A DNA stretch of 64,000 nt, from the NCBI GenBank assembly GCA_947095535.1, contig OX352773.1, positions 111,979,950 to 112,043,949 on the forward strand, given 5' to 3'. The DNA comes from Poecilobothrus nobilitatus. Taxonomy: Eukaryota; Arthropoda; Insecta; Diptera; Dolichopodidae. The stretch's first letter is position 1. Each line of letters begins with the position of its first letter. Under the pieces are notes generated by a model. The model was not told where the DNA came from. It did not search any database and saw only the letters and a list, made by a program, of their open reading frames with translations. Below are positions 31,405 to 42,408 of this stretch, piece after piece. The translations under genes and the position numbers were made by a program.

Positions 31405-32713
31405 ATGAAATCTGAGTTGGATATTTTTAAAACCCAAGCCATTCAGTCTAGCATTTTACGATTTGAAGAAGTTTCCTACAATCCTATTGCTTCTTTAGAC
31501 AACCCTACAACTATTGAATTTGTTTCACTGGGTCTTGGCGATACATATAGAGATTTGTCTTCTACATATTTGAGATTAAAAGTTAAGATCTTAAAGAAAG
31601 ATGGAACGCAATGGAATAATGATAAAAATGCTGAAGGAAGAATAATAATACAACCAAGTGTAGTTAATAACATTTTAGATTCTTTAATAAAACAATGTAA
31701 TGTTCAATTAAATGGCAAAAATATAACACCATCTGATGGAAATTATCACTATAGAGCTTATATTGAATCTTTATTAAATTATGGTACAGATGCAACTCAT
31801 TTAGAATGTGCAGGATGGATTTTAGACAAAGCAAATATAGCTAAATCTGATAATAATGGTTCAAAAGAGCGCCAAAAATTGTATCATAATAACTATGTAG
31901 TGGAACTTATGAGTAAACTACACGTATATATGTTTAATAAACCTAATCTACTTATAAATAATTTTGACATTCGTATAGTTTTAACACTTGAAAAACTAGA
32001 TTTTTATCTATTTGCAGACTATTCTGATGAATCACAATTAAAAATTATAGAAGCCACGCTATTTATGAGACATGTTACCGTCGATCCAAGCGTACTATTA
32101 GCACACAATGCTGTTCTTGGGAAATCCAATGCTAAATATTATGCTAAGTGCTAAATTAACGCTAAATTATAAACGCGCTAAAGTAAAAAGTTTTGCAATT
32201 CTAATAAACAGCTCGTCAATATCACTTGATAATGTTTTTATTATCGGCAGTTGCCAAACACAATAATTTTTTGTATGAAAGAAAATATGGGTTACTCTGA
32301 AAAAGATCAAAAAACCCATACAATTTTAAACATTTTGATATTTCACAATTTGTGTTAAACGTAAATGGTATCCAAATACCTAATTCACAATTGAAACCAG
32401 TTTTTCAAATGAAAATAATTCCTGCACAAGAGCATACAGTACACTTTTTTTACGAACTGGATTTTACCACAATGATAAAGGTCATCAGATAACAAAGTCT
32501 GTGTTTAGTAATGGATTTTTTATACTTGCTTTTGATTTAACTCAAGATGCATCTGGAAATGAAGTATGTCAAGGTTTACTAAACCAGGGTACAGTTAGAA
32601 TTGAGGCAAGGCTATCAAAATCACTTACATCTACACTAACTGCTATTGTTTATGGAGAATTTGATGCAAGCATACAAATTGATAAAAATCGAAATATATT
32701 CACAAATCTATAA
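31405..32713 (+). pseudogene. Double jelly-roll major capsid protein, broken
   Basis: ATG 31405 opens 249 codons with LDNPTTIEFVSLGLGDTYRD, LNGKNITPSDGNYHYRAYIE and VVELMSKLHVYMFNKPNLL, characteristic of Polinton major capsid proteins. A TAA at 32152 closes it. The region then holds stops and shifts (a NPYNFKHF-like segment near 32315), and the final frame (32501-32713) has LAFDLTQDASGNE and the end SLTSTLTAIVYGEFDASIQI. The protein would form the hexon-like shell. At least two frameshifts make it inactive. Confidence 0.8.
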
Positions 32714-32728
32714 ATAGAATATTGAAAC

Positions 32729-33037
32729 ATGTATTTGAATATTCAACAAGATGTCATCGTCCTGTGCACTTGTGGACGTAAAGTTTGTTTAGTTGGAATT
32801 AAACCTTGTAAAAAATTTGTAAAAGAGTTTACTTACAAATTCCCAACAAAAGAAATTATAAATTTTGAAAATTACTCTTTTGGAACTGTACATAATGATA
32901 AAATTAATAAAGAATTAAGACAGGTGCTAGAAAAATTTTATGTTATTATAACAAATGAAAAAATAAAAAAGCAGTTTTTAATGAACTACGTTAATGAAAC
33001 AAGTAGAGTGTATGATTTGAATCAGTTTGAGTCATGA
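32729..33037 (+). CDS. Small Cys-containing ORF before the protease
   Basis: 102 codons, intact (MYLNIQQDVIVLCTCGRKVC). There is a CTCGRKVC cluster near the N-terminus, then KPCKKFVKEFTYKFPTKEI and a Lys/Glu/Asn-rich C-terminal half. Its stop overlaps the protease ATG as ATGA (33034-33037), so the two were probably expressed together. I know no function for it. The tight packing and open frame support a real gene. Confidence 0.6.
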   Translation: MYLNIQQDVIVLCTCGRKVCLVGIKPCKKFVKEFTYKFPTKEIINFENYSFGTVHNDKINKELRQVLEKFYVIITNEKIKKQFLMNYVNETSRVYDLNQFES

Positions 33038-33522
33038 ACACTTTAGAAATAACTAGTGTTTTAAAATGTAACAAATTTACAAACAAATATTTTAAGGGAG
33101 TTTTTGCTTTAGAGAAAATTCCAAAAATAATAGAAACACCAACTTTCTTAATTGTAAACACTGACAAGATAAAAGATCCGGGAACACATTGGTTTGTGCT
33201 TTATATTCCAAAGCATGGTTGCACAGAATATTTTGATTCGTATGGTGGATTTCCAGATAAACCGGAAATTGTGAAATATTTAATAAATCAGAGTATAGTT
33301 TTTAATAATTGGCAGATACAGAGTGTCCTTTCGAATGTATGTGGACAATACTGTTGCGTTTATGGCTGGTATAGATGTTTTGGTTTAAGCATGAAAACTT
33401 TTTTGAATGAATTTAGCAAAGATAATCATATAGAAAACGACAATCTGATTATTAATATGTTTTACAACTTATTTGGAAATTTGAATTTTTCACAATCTTG
33501 TGTACCTAAGCAGTACAATTAG
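33034..33522 (+). CDS. Adenovirus-type cysteine protease (adenain-like), intact frame
   Basis: 162 codons. The catalytic elements are in order: His in GTHWFVLYI (about residue 52), an acidic residue in EYFDSYG (about 69), Gln/Cys in VCGQYCCVYGWYR (about 108-112). This is the Ulp1/adenain fold signature of Polinton maturation proteases, which cut virion precursors. Length is normal for the family and no stop interrupts it. It is one of the best preserved genes here; whether it is expressed is unknown. Confidence 0.8.
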   Translation: MNTLEITSVLKCNKFTNKYFKGVFALEKIPKIIETPTFLIVNTDKIKDPGTHWFVLYIPKHGCTEYFDSYGGFPDKPEIVKYLINQSIVFNNWQIQSVLSNVCGQYCCVYGWYRCFGLSMKTFLNEFSKDNHIENDNLIINMFYNLFGNLNFSQSCVPKQYN

Positions 33523-33551
33523 TATTAAAAAGCTTTAGATAAACCGTAATA

Positions 33552-33984
33552 ATGGAAGATCAAGGTTTGAACAAAAATTTGATGTTGAGTTATACATATT
33601 TTCTCAACAAAAATCAGTCATTAAAAGTTCTTGTTGGTTTTGATACAGAAACTCTTGTAGCTACTTGCATTTTTTATCGTATTTGAAAAAAGCCAGCTAT
33701 TTTAAAATAACGTGATTGGTGTAAATTTTACCAGCAATTTTATAAAAAGTACTCGAAACAATCAATAAAGAATTAAGAACAACTTAAGTGATTTTCTTCA
33801 AGCTGTAATGATACACAATAAAAATGCTGACATGTTATGAAATTGCATGAAGAAATATATATTCCAACACAACGTTGTAACGTTCAATGCAATTATTCTA
33901 GATTGTTTTTTGAAATACTTGTACTACCAGAAAATAAAATTTCCAATGTTTTAAACAAAAACAACAATAAATTAAAAAATTTTT
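33552..33984 (+). pseudogene. Remnant ORF downstream of the protease
   Basis: From ATG 33552 the translation starts MEDQGLNKNLMLSYTYFLNK and continues SLKVLVGFDTETLVATCIF, then stops near 33687 and reappears in pieces (DWCKFYQQFYKKYSK, RCNVQCNYSRLFFEILVL). I believe this small gene recurs at this place in other Polintons, but I cannot name its role. It lies at the convergence of the plus- and minus-strand gene blocks. Confidence 0.4.
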
Positions 33985-34109
33985 AAATTTAATTAATTTG
34001 TTTTTTATTATAAATTACTTATATATAGTAGGTACATATACATTTACACAAATATTCTTATATATATATTATTTCTAAAAAGTTCTGCAAAATAGTCAGG
34101 ATCTCCTTC

Positions 34110-34388
34110 TTAGTTATTTATTTCCCAAATTTGTTGCTCCACTATATCTTCATCTAAGACTTGAAACGGTGGTATGAATTCTTCAGTTTCCATTAATTCC
34201 TCCTCATCTACGGTGGATATAATTTCATTAACTTGGACCTCATTTAGTATACTGACTATTGCAGTTTCTTCAGTAAATGGAAATGTTGTTGAATCAGCTG
34301 CTATTTTAGTTAAATATCTTACCAAAATTGAATTGAAAATGATTTGCCAATAAAATTGAACTGCGTCATATACTGTAGCACCCAGTCA
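34110..34388 (-). pseudogene. Short acidic ORF of unknown function
   Basis: The frame has 71 codons from ATG 34325 and is open up to about 34388. The start side is hydrophobic (VQFYWQIIFNSILVRYL) and the end is very acidic (VDEEELMETEEFIPPF, DEDIVEQQIW). No known domain. It may be the 3' end of a decayed Polinton gene on the integrase/PolB strand, or a chance frame. Confidence 0.35.
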
Positions 34389-35324
34389 AACTTCAAGTTT
34401 TCAGAGTATATAAATAAAGAAATGTAAAATTGGATTTTTAAATCTAGTTAGATGGTGTATAAATCATGTCAAAATTTCAAATAGTAAAAGAAATAAAAAT
34501 AGATCTGTACAGAAAAAAATGTTACAAGGTAGCAAGTAGAGATTTTTATTCCGGTTCAAAAATTTAATGTATGATGTCATTTTTCTTGGCTCTTTTATGA
34601 AATAGCTGTGTTTTCACGAAAAAAAAAATTAAATAAATCAATTTTGTCAATTTCAATTTCAAAATCAATTTAGGTACATATAAACTGAATCTGAAAAAAT
34701 AAAGCAACTAAATAAAAGAAATTTATACCTTTTTTTAAATTTTATTTTTATTTATTAATAATAATAAAAACTTATAACTACATTATTTATTGGTAATTTG
34801 CATATATTTTACCAAAAGACTCAGATATATCTACAGTACTTAAATTTAAATTTTTATCTTTATATACAAAATCTTCTTTTTCTTTTATTTCTTTTACTAA
34901 ATCAGAATTCTCAAAAATATCAGTATATTTTTGAGGTACAAATATAATTAAATTGTTAATGATGATGGTGATGATGTTGTTGTTGATGTGTCTGCGATTC
35001 TTGCTGACTTCTTATTCTTTTTCTTTTAATTGGAGCCAACTCCTACGTTGCCTCTATTTGTTGAGCGTAGGCAAAAATCTCTGCTGTGTTTTCCCTTTTT
35101 GCTTTCTTGTTGTATTATTATGTTGAGCTCTTTCTTTGAATTGACATATCTTAAGAAAGATCCCACTTTATTTATACTAAATTTTTCTTCTAAATAATTG
35201 TATTATCATTGTTTAGAAATGAAAATTCTTAGGAAAACTAGTTAAAAACCAAAAGTTGTAAAGTAAGTTGTTTATTAATGTAATAAATTCTAATTGATTA
35301 TAATAAAACTATAATTTTTTTAAA
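34389..35324 (-). other. Mostly non-coding, with remnants of a minus-strand frame
   Basis: On the minus strand around 35,100-34,960 a frame reads APIKRKRIRSQQESQTHQQQ and then six His before a stop. Another frame just below reads IFVPQKYTDIFENSDLVKE and SESFGKIYANYQ. Together they look like the end of a lost minus-strand gene. Nothing else is recognised. Confidence 0.35.
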
Positions 35325-35590
35325 TAGCATTCTTTACAACATTGTTGCATTTTAACAGTGTTCTAAAGTTAAGAAAAATCTTTTACATAAATTCTAATTA
35401 TACTTTTTTATGAAAGAATATTATTTTTAAATTACATATTCCTAAATTATTTATTTTTATTAGTAAATATTTTTCTATTTTTATTTTTTCTATTAGCATT
35501 TTTACAACATTGTTGCATTTAACACTCCTCTAAAGTTAAGAAAAAGTTTTTTACATAAATTCTAATTATACTTTTTATGAAAGAATATCA
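35325..35590. repeat. Tandem duplication of about 100 bp
   Basis: TAGCATTCTTTACAACATTGTTGCATTTTAACA... at 35325-35427 recurs at 35494-35590 with a few differences (both end TTTATGAAAGAATAT). The period is 169 bp. It lies just beyond the C-terminal end of the integrase. Confidence 0.75.
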
Positions 35591-36429
35591 TATTTACTTA
35601 TCCATTGATTATAACTATTATCAAAGCCTAAATATTTTACATATACTTTATTACCTTTTCGTTTTAAAATCTTTTAAACTATATGTAATCGGGTCTGCCT
35701 TGCTTTTGAAAGCTATTTTAAAAACTTCAGTTGAATAGTTAGGTTCATATCCTTTTTGAAAAGTACCTTTAGACCTTGCAATTCTAATAAAATCACCAAC
35801 ATTAAATTTTCCCTTATTAAATATTTTAGGGTAATTGCAAATTGAACCAAGAATTTGTTTTTCATTTTGTGATGTAACTTGGTTTGGTTTTAACTTAATT
35901 GTTCTGTGTTATTATATTTTTCAATTAGTTTTGGTAAAAGTTCTATCCATTTAAAATTTCCTTGTAAACTAAACTGTTTCCACATAATTGATTTTAATGT
36001 TCTGTTAAACCTTTCACAAACACTAACCTTCATTTCCGAATAAGTATGATAGTGATTTCTTTTATAGCTTTTCATCAAATTTTGGAATTTTTTGTTGAAA
36101 AATTCTTTTCTCTGGTCAGAATGAATATTTTTTGGAGTCTTTCCCTCCCTTTAAAAAATCTTTTCTATAGTTTTCAATACGTCATGTGCTGCCTTTGATT
36201 TAAATTTTTCGGCATATGCATATTTCGAAAATATATCGATAACAGTTAAGAGGAACTTGTATCCATTATTCACTTTTTCATAGGCCGACATATCTACAAC
36301 ATCAATTTCCCATGTATCATTTAACCCTCTTTGAGATATTTTTCGTCTTCGAAATCTACGTCTAACTGGACGATGAATTCCAGATACTATTAGTGCTTTT
36401 GACATTATTATTGAAAAGTTAAACTGCAA
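35590..36429 (-). pseudogene. Polinton RVE integrase, broken
   Basis: Top segment (36429-36154): HRPVRRRFRRRKISQRGLND, then DTWEIDVVDMSAYEKVNNGY with the first catalytic Asp. After a shift, PKNIHSDQRKEFFNKKF gives the second Asp (near 36110), and SVCERFNRTLKSIMWKQF gives the Glu. The C-terminal VGDFIRIARSKGTFQKGYEP piece (about 35,800) is the chromo/SH3-like part typical of Polinton integrases. D,D,E can all be read, across at least three frames. It would insert the element in the genome. Confidence 0.8.
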
Positions 36430-36444
36430 CTGTGAATTTGAATA

Positions 36445-36493
36445 AAATATATATATAATATATATATATATTTACATAAAATATATATATATA

Positions 36494-36533
<40 letters not shown>

Positions 36534-36540
36534 GTAAATA
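36445..36540. repeat. (TA)n microsatellite
   Basis: Nearly pure TA dinucleotides with two TTTACATAAA-like interruptions, between integrase and PolB of Polinton (b). Confidence 0.9.
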
Positions 36541-36689
36541 AATTTTCGACTATATTCTGAAAATTAAAAGCAGTAAAATTAAAAGATTTTTTTTCAATAC
36601 TGTAATTTAATAGTTTAAAATACAAAATTTTTACAATATATTAACAATAATTTTTAAATTTTTTTCTTTTTAAAGCCATGTCTATATGT

Positions 36690-39600
36690 CTTTCTTTCAG
36701 GAACAGTGATGACTCTGTGATCGTATGTTCGACGAATACTAGGAAATGTTATATTTATTTCTTGAAAATTGTTTAATTTTTTAACTAATTGTTTCATAGA
36801 TCAAATTCGTTATAATTTAAAGGAATACCTTTGACTTTGCAAACAGTTTTTTTTACATATGGAATTGGTACTATATATTTTGTATGCATAGTTCTTTGCA
36901 CCCCCACTGAAAAATTCTGTAATGTAACTTCCTATTCCATATTCTTCAAGCTCATCTGTCATATCTCCTATGAAAACTCCTGTTGGAGGATTATATTCTC
37001 CTTCACGTGCTACATATATTATTAAATCAGTATCGTAATACAAAACTCGTTCTTTTAAATTGTTTAAATAAGAATACAATTTCAAACGAGCTTGTGTAGT
37101 AGTGTAAGCAGCTATACAAACGTTAACCGTCAATAATGTTTCAGCTGTTTCTTCTTTATATGCCCAATTTACCAAAACTGTTTTTTCGTTTATTGGAGTT
37201 ATTTGATTTACACTCTTGGAAGGATCTGTAAGAAGAGTAAATAATTCATAAGGCTCATTTATGATTTCTGTTTTTGATTGATTTTCTCTCTGCCCAAATT
37301 TACTCCAGAAAGAGTTTAACATTAATTTAGCTGATGATCTAAGTCCAGGATTTTTTTCTATTTCGTTAAACTGTAAATTTATGCCTTCCACTTTGGAAAA
37401 TTTTTCGAAATATTTGGACTTTTCCTTTGGTGTTCTGCAAAAGCTAGACCAGCCAGAAGCTTCTTGTTTAATTTTAAGGAACTTGTTCATCATTTCAGTG
37501 AAAATTCTTTGTTATGATGTAAGGGGATTAAATTGTTTAACAGTATACTCCTATACCTCGTATATTTGCACAATTTTGTATGCCTGTTTAACTGCTTCTC
37601 TTACTTTATCTATAACCCATGTTCCTAAAATTGATCTACTACGATTGTCATGAGAGCAGTCATCATTATTCATTTCGAAGCTACATGTTTGACAGCAGAA
37701 AAACATTAGCTTATTATTTTGATTTATAGGCAAAACCGGGTAATAGAGTTTTTCTGGAGGAAGTATCAATGCCTTTATTAATCCTTCAGTATCATTTAAA
37801 TTTAATTTATTGCACTCAATTTGTTCAACATGAACTTTTGGATGACCCACTGGAAATTTTCCGTATTTACACAGCCAAGGATATAGTGAGCATATATCTA
37901 TATACATTATTTTCTCACCAGGTGCACATTTATAATATGTTCTTGTGTTTCCTGTTCTACCGCCATATTTTTGAAACATTTTGGATGGCCATGGTAATAA
38001 CAGCCATAAAACTCAAATATTTGTTTTGTGTCTGTACAATATCCGTCAACACGAAGACCAAAAATAACTTTTTCTTTTCCATTAACACTATACTGAATTT
38101 TTATTTTTCTTTGTTTTTCTTCCCACATTAACCATTTTATGGCAATGTTTGACTGGTTTTTTGATAAGCGATATCCTTGTTGAGGTATAAGTCGAATTGT
38201 ATACGTTTTTAAAAAATTCCTTCTAAAAACCAAATTACACGCTGAAGTGGCCTCTAAAAATGGCTCAACATTCTTCAATTACATTCTTCCAAAAATAGTT
38301 GTCTGAATTTAATACAGGTTGCTGTCAAAATGTTTACGTCATTCGTACAATATTCTACAATTTCATTTTGGAGGTTAAAAGACTTGTTTTATTTTCTTCA
38401 TACCATTCAAGAAGTTGTTTTCTTTCCGATGCACTCATTGAATTATAACAGTAATATTTACGATCGGGTAACTTTCCATTATATTTTATATTGTTTTTAC
38501 GATTAAACATGAGGAAAATATCCTTTTTTCAAATTTATGTCTAATCAAACGCTTTCGGTAAACTAGATAACGGCATTGGAAAATAGTTTAATGAATCAAT
38601 AAATTTCACGTTATCTAACAGCATTAAAATTATCTTTGTTCCCCTCATAATTAGTTTTGGTTTGATGATGGTTTTTTCTAAGATATAGTTTAATAAAAAC
38701 TGATTATCAAATGCTTGTCCATTATGTGCAATAACTACAATTTTATCAAATATTTTTCTTTGGTGAGTATATATTCTAAAACCATTTGTATTTGATTTTG
38801 TTTCAACACATGTTGTCGAAGTCCACAAAAATTGCATCTTTCAACATTAGATAATATACAATGCGTGCAACGTTGTTCAAAAATACATAAATCAGGCTGA
38901 TGTTCAATTATATCCCCTATTGCAACACCTTCATGAAGTTTCTCCCCGATGATATCATCTTGAGTTGTTTCGAGATCGTAGAAAATATATAATGTATTCT
39001 TAAGTTCAGCTAATTCTTTACATGGTGTGATAAACCATTGGTGATCTGAAGCAACATTTGTATTACAGTTTTTACACAAATGTCCATAGCATATATGATT
39101 TACATCAGCTCTGTATACTTTAAAACATTTTGTACAGGAATTTATTAGAGTACAAATAGATTTTTTATTTGTAGATGATGCTGCTTTATGATTATCAAAA
39201 CAAGTTTGACCTTTAAAACTTCGATTGCATACATTACATTTATTATTTGGAAAATTTGAGTCACATGCTGAAGATGATTTGCAAAAGAAACACGACTGCT
39301 TACATCTGTGAGACAATCTATTGTTATACGGCACATTACATGTTTGACCATCATCGTATATATTCAATCTTTTTCCCTTATCTTCTTCACCTTGAAAAAT
39401 AATCGATTTTTATTTCCCTCTGAAATCAAAAACTACAATGTGATGTTTAGAGAGAGAGGTACAGTGGAACTTTTTTCAGCTCACTGATACTAGCACCTTT
39501 TGCTGGGATGCTTACATTTGAATTTCTAATTAATTGTAACACTGCTTTCAATTGAAGTTGTCTTACATCTTTTCGCATTTTACAGTAGTCAAGAGATTTT

Positions 39601-40070
39601 TCTATGAATGAGATAGCAACAAGTAACGCACGTGGTAAGCATAGATTAACTTTGTTTTTAATTGAAATTATGCATCTTCTTTTATTACATTCTTCTTCAA
39701 AATTGTTGTATCTTTTTTCTCTACCTCTTCCCGCTGGAAGTCGTACATATGTAACATTTATTCAGAACGTATCTGTAGATAATCCTTCGGAGTTGTTTTA
39801 AAAAATTTTTGAAATAAGTTCCCAAATTTCCTAAATGTCAAGGTCTTTTGCTTCTTTAGAATTGATCCAGGATGGACCACGTTCATGAAAACTTTTGGCA
39901 AAAGTGACAACAATTTTGTCACTAGGGTCAACATTTTCAATTAAATTGCTGAATAATTCTTCAATACCGGTTTTAATCCAATCTATTGGATCTTCGTTGT
40001 CTGGTACTGGATTTTTCCAATTTTTTTCCAAAAATGTTGAATCATTTTACATTCACTGATTTTATAGTTT
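36690..40070 (-). pseudogene. Polinton protein-primed DNA polymerase B, copy (b), fragmented
   Basis: N-terminal pieces (40,070-39,410): DKIVVTFAKSFHERGPSWI and KGASISELKKVPLYLSL. Then Cys-rich fingers (CNVCNRSF, CTKCFKVY, HLCKNCN; 39,367-39,050), Exo I (YIFYDLETTQDD), Exo II (VVIAHNGQAFDNQFLL) and an Exo III-side YYCYNSMSASER. Palm motif A is YIDICSLYPWLC (37,907-); motif C reads YYDTDLIIYVAR, with Leu for the usual Ser. At about 37,975 FYGCYYHGHPKC jumps straight to YGGRTGNT with a shift, a deletion of roughly 75 codons compared with copy (c). The gene would replicate the element. Confidence 0.85.
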
Positions 40071-41352
40071 TTATCGTGAATTTTTCTGTATTCATTTTTT
40101 ATTTTTTTATTTTCGATTTTTTTTATTTATAAACAACCGAACGTTTCCAATCTTAGAATTTTCACTCTATTAACCATTTTTTAACTTTTTACACAATTTA
40201 TACATAATGTCTTGCTTGTTATTTGAAAAAATTATTTCAAACATATAAACAAATCTTTTTATTTTTTTTTATTTTTACACTACTATGTACCACTACAAGT
40301 ACCAAAAGCAATTAACTTACCAAAACAATTATTTTGAATCACTTTTTATTCTTTTTCTTGTTTTCCAACATTCTTACATAATAATAACATCTTATACGGA
40401 GATACGAACAATGTTTTCTTTCCTCTTCTTTAAATACTTCATAGAAAAAAAAGAAAACGACTAGAAATAAATTCTTCTCAAAATTGCATCAATTTTGTCA
40501 TCAATGTAAGATTTAAATAACCAGTTTTCACTTTTTCACAACCAGTTTAACTTTTAAAAATAGTTGCAAAATTTTAAAGAAATGTAGCTACACTTATTTT
40601 GTTCTGTTTTCATTTTTCTCTTTAAATTTTATAAAGCATTTTTTCTTATTAGTTTCCTATGCGCCTATTACTTAAGCCAAGTATACATCAATAAGTAAAC
40701 ATGTACCACGTTAGATATTTTTTTGATTTCCTGTTTTTTTTTTCCAACATTCTTACATAACAATTAATTAACATTCTTACATAACAATTAATACACATAA
40801 CTATGTGTATAATTATTGTTACGTTTGAACTTAATCATTATTTAAAATAGTTAACCTCCTTATCAATCAAATCAAATCAAACTTCTATATAAAGAAGTTT
40901 TAATATTCAATTTACATATTATTAATAAATTGGTTGGGTACTATTTTAAAAAATGTATGATTTAAAATAAATTAGTTATACCTAACAATAATAACATACT
41001 CAAATAAAATAAATAATTTTATTATATCATACTACCAAAACACTTGCTGAAGCTTCTACCCTTACAACATCGTTCCAAAGTCCTAAACTTAATAAAACCC
41101 ACTTAATAATTAAATTTTTAAATTTTATAACACATATTCTCACACTCTACTAGCACCGAATCGAACTTCCGCAGGACCAAATCGGACTCCCGCAGGTTTT
41201 CTGGAGGGCACTTTTTGCACCTCCGGGAGACAGTTATCAGACCTCCGAATCAGGAATCTAAAAATCTGAAAAGTAATAGAATCTGAAAACCTGAAAAACT
41301 TGAAATTTTCTTAATTGTTAAATGAAAAAAATTAGGTCTATATTTTTATATT
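40071..41352. other. Presumed right end of Polinton (b) and GC-rich patch
   Basis: No gene. Bases 40361-40398 form the inverted partner of 26416-26454. A 24-bp unit (AACATTCTTACATAACAATT...) is duplicated at 40746 and 40770. A GC-rich patch at about 41155-41250 has paired words (CGAACTTCCGCAGGACC and CGGACTCCCGCAGG). Otherwise AT-rich. Confidence 0.45.
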
Positions 41353-41628
41353 TTATTTTAATAAATTTTCTTGCGAACAAATATCCACCATAAGAATGAG
41401 CTCAAACAAAGCGATATTACGTCTTTCTGATTTGAAATAAAAGCAAGTCCCGTTTAATTCTTCTAGTTCTTCATTAGCTGTCACTTGTTTTGAGAATCTG
41501 CCGAACATGAATATTGTAATTTTTTGTTCATTTATGGGGTGCTTCAATTCACATAATACAATTTTTTCTCCTCTTTTTGTACCTAAAAATTTGCATGAAA
41601 TGATCCCGTACAGTTTTCTTTGGGCCAA
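41353..41628 (-). CDS. Hypothetical 91-residue ORF
   Basis: The frame begins MAQRKLYGIISCKFLGTKRG and ends MVDICSQENLLK. It has a plausible protein composition (KIVLCELKHPINEQ, FMFGRFSKQV) unlike the surrounding AT-rich noise. Upstream on the same strand (about 41,940-41,770) a separate frame reads SRLDNDDHSIEQF-like and LTELIDGIINLIGLEYNC, possibly an earlier part. I recognise no domain. It could be a Polinton accessory gene or a host fragment. Confidence 0.4.
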   Translation of the reverse strand: MAQRKLYGIISCKFLGTKRGEKIVLCELKHPINEQKITIFMFGRFSKQVTANEELEELNGTCFYFKSERRNIALFELILMVDICSQENLLK

Positions 41629-42109
41629 ATAGTCTATGTTTCACCTTTTGCTAATAACATTAAATTTTGAATAAAGGCCTAAAATAATATCGAGAAGAAA
41701 AAATATAATAATTAGAAATAAATTATAAATAAATAAATATTAATTATAATACCATTTTCGTTTTCCAAGTTAGTTATTTCCTTCCATGTTTTTTTACATT
41801 ACAATTATATTCTAATCCAATCAAATTTATAATACCATCAATTAACTCAGTTAAAAATTCTTTCTGGCTAAAATTAATAAATTATTCAATAGAATGATCG
41901 TCATTATCTAATCGTGACAAAATAGTTTCTTAACACCTGCAACAATTAATGCAAAAATAATTCTTATTAAAATATAAAACGTTATGTAATCAGATTGACT
42001 GACAACAACATATAAATAAAAAATATGGGCTTGGCTATTTACATATTACGTTGTTGCATACATCTCTTAAAACGAATCGTTAGAAAATAAACTGAAAAAT
42101 ATTTCTTTG
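41629..42109. other. AT-rich stretch between hypothetical ORF and N2
   Basis: Only the possible upstream piece of the hypothetical gene (minus strand, about 41,940-41,770) is noted. No other feature. Confidence 0.4.
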
Positions 42110-42408
42110 TTTTTTTTTTTTATATTTATTTATTTATTTATTTTTTCTATATTATAATTATATGTTATGACTTTACAGTTTTGATTTTACAATATACTAG
42201 ATTTAGACAATAACTTAAAATTGGTATAAAAGTCTTAGCAATTATAATATATAAATATATGTAATGTTATAAAGTATAAATACAAAAATTAAATATATGT
42301 ATATATTATTATTATATCCTAATTTAGTTATAACTCTAGCTTTAATTAATTTTAGTTATAATTCTAACAATCTTTTCAGTAGAACCAAATCATTTTTTAA
42401 TAAATATT
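42110..42408 (-). other. N2 3' UTR and (AAAT)n tail
   Basis: AT-rich non-coding DNA after the ORF2 stop, ending in four AAAT units and an A-run (on the plus strand TTTTTTTTTTTT at about 42109-42121). A short-repeat tail is typical of target-primed reverse transcription. Confidence 0.65.

Larger units (their letters stand above)
26416..40398. mobile_element. Polinton/Maverick (adintovirus-like) element (b), degenerate
   Basis: The hallmark gene set is present: packaging ATPase, penton-like and pVI-like proteins, major capsid protein and adenovirus-type protease on the plus strand; RVE integrase and protein-primed PolB on the minus strand. About 14 kb is left, including a 1.4-kb insertion, so it is near the usual 15-20 kb size. 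Neighbouring plus-strand genes overlap by ATGA or TGATG. Most genes carry stops or frameshifts. These elements both transpose and encode virion proteins. Confidence 0.85.

Noticed and set aside
36831..37653. Plus-strand open frames across the Polinton polymerase
   Set aside because: They are antisense to PolB segments that carry conserved motifs on the minus strand.
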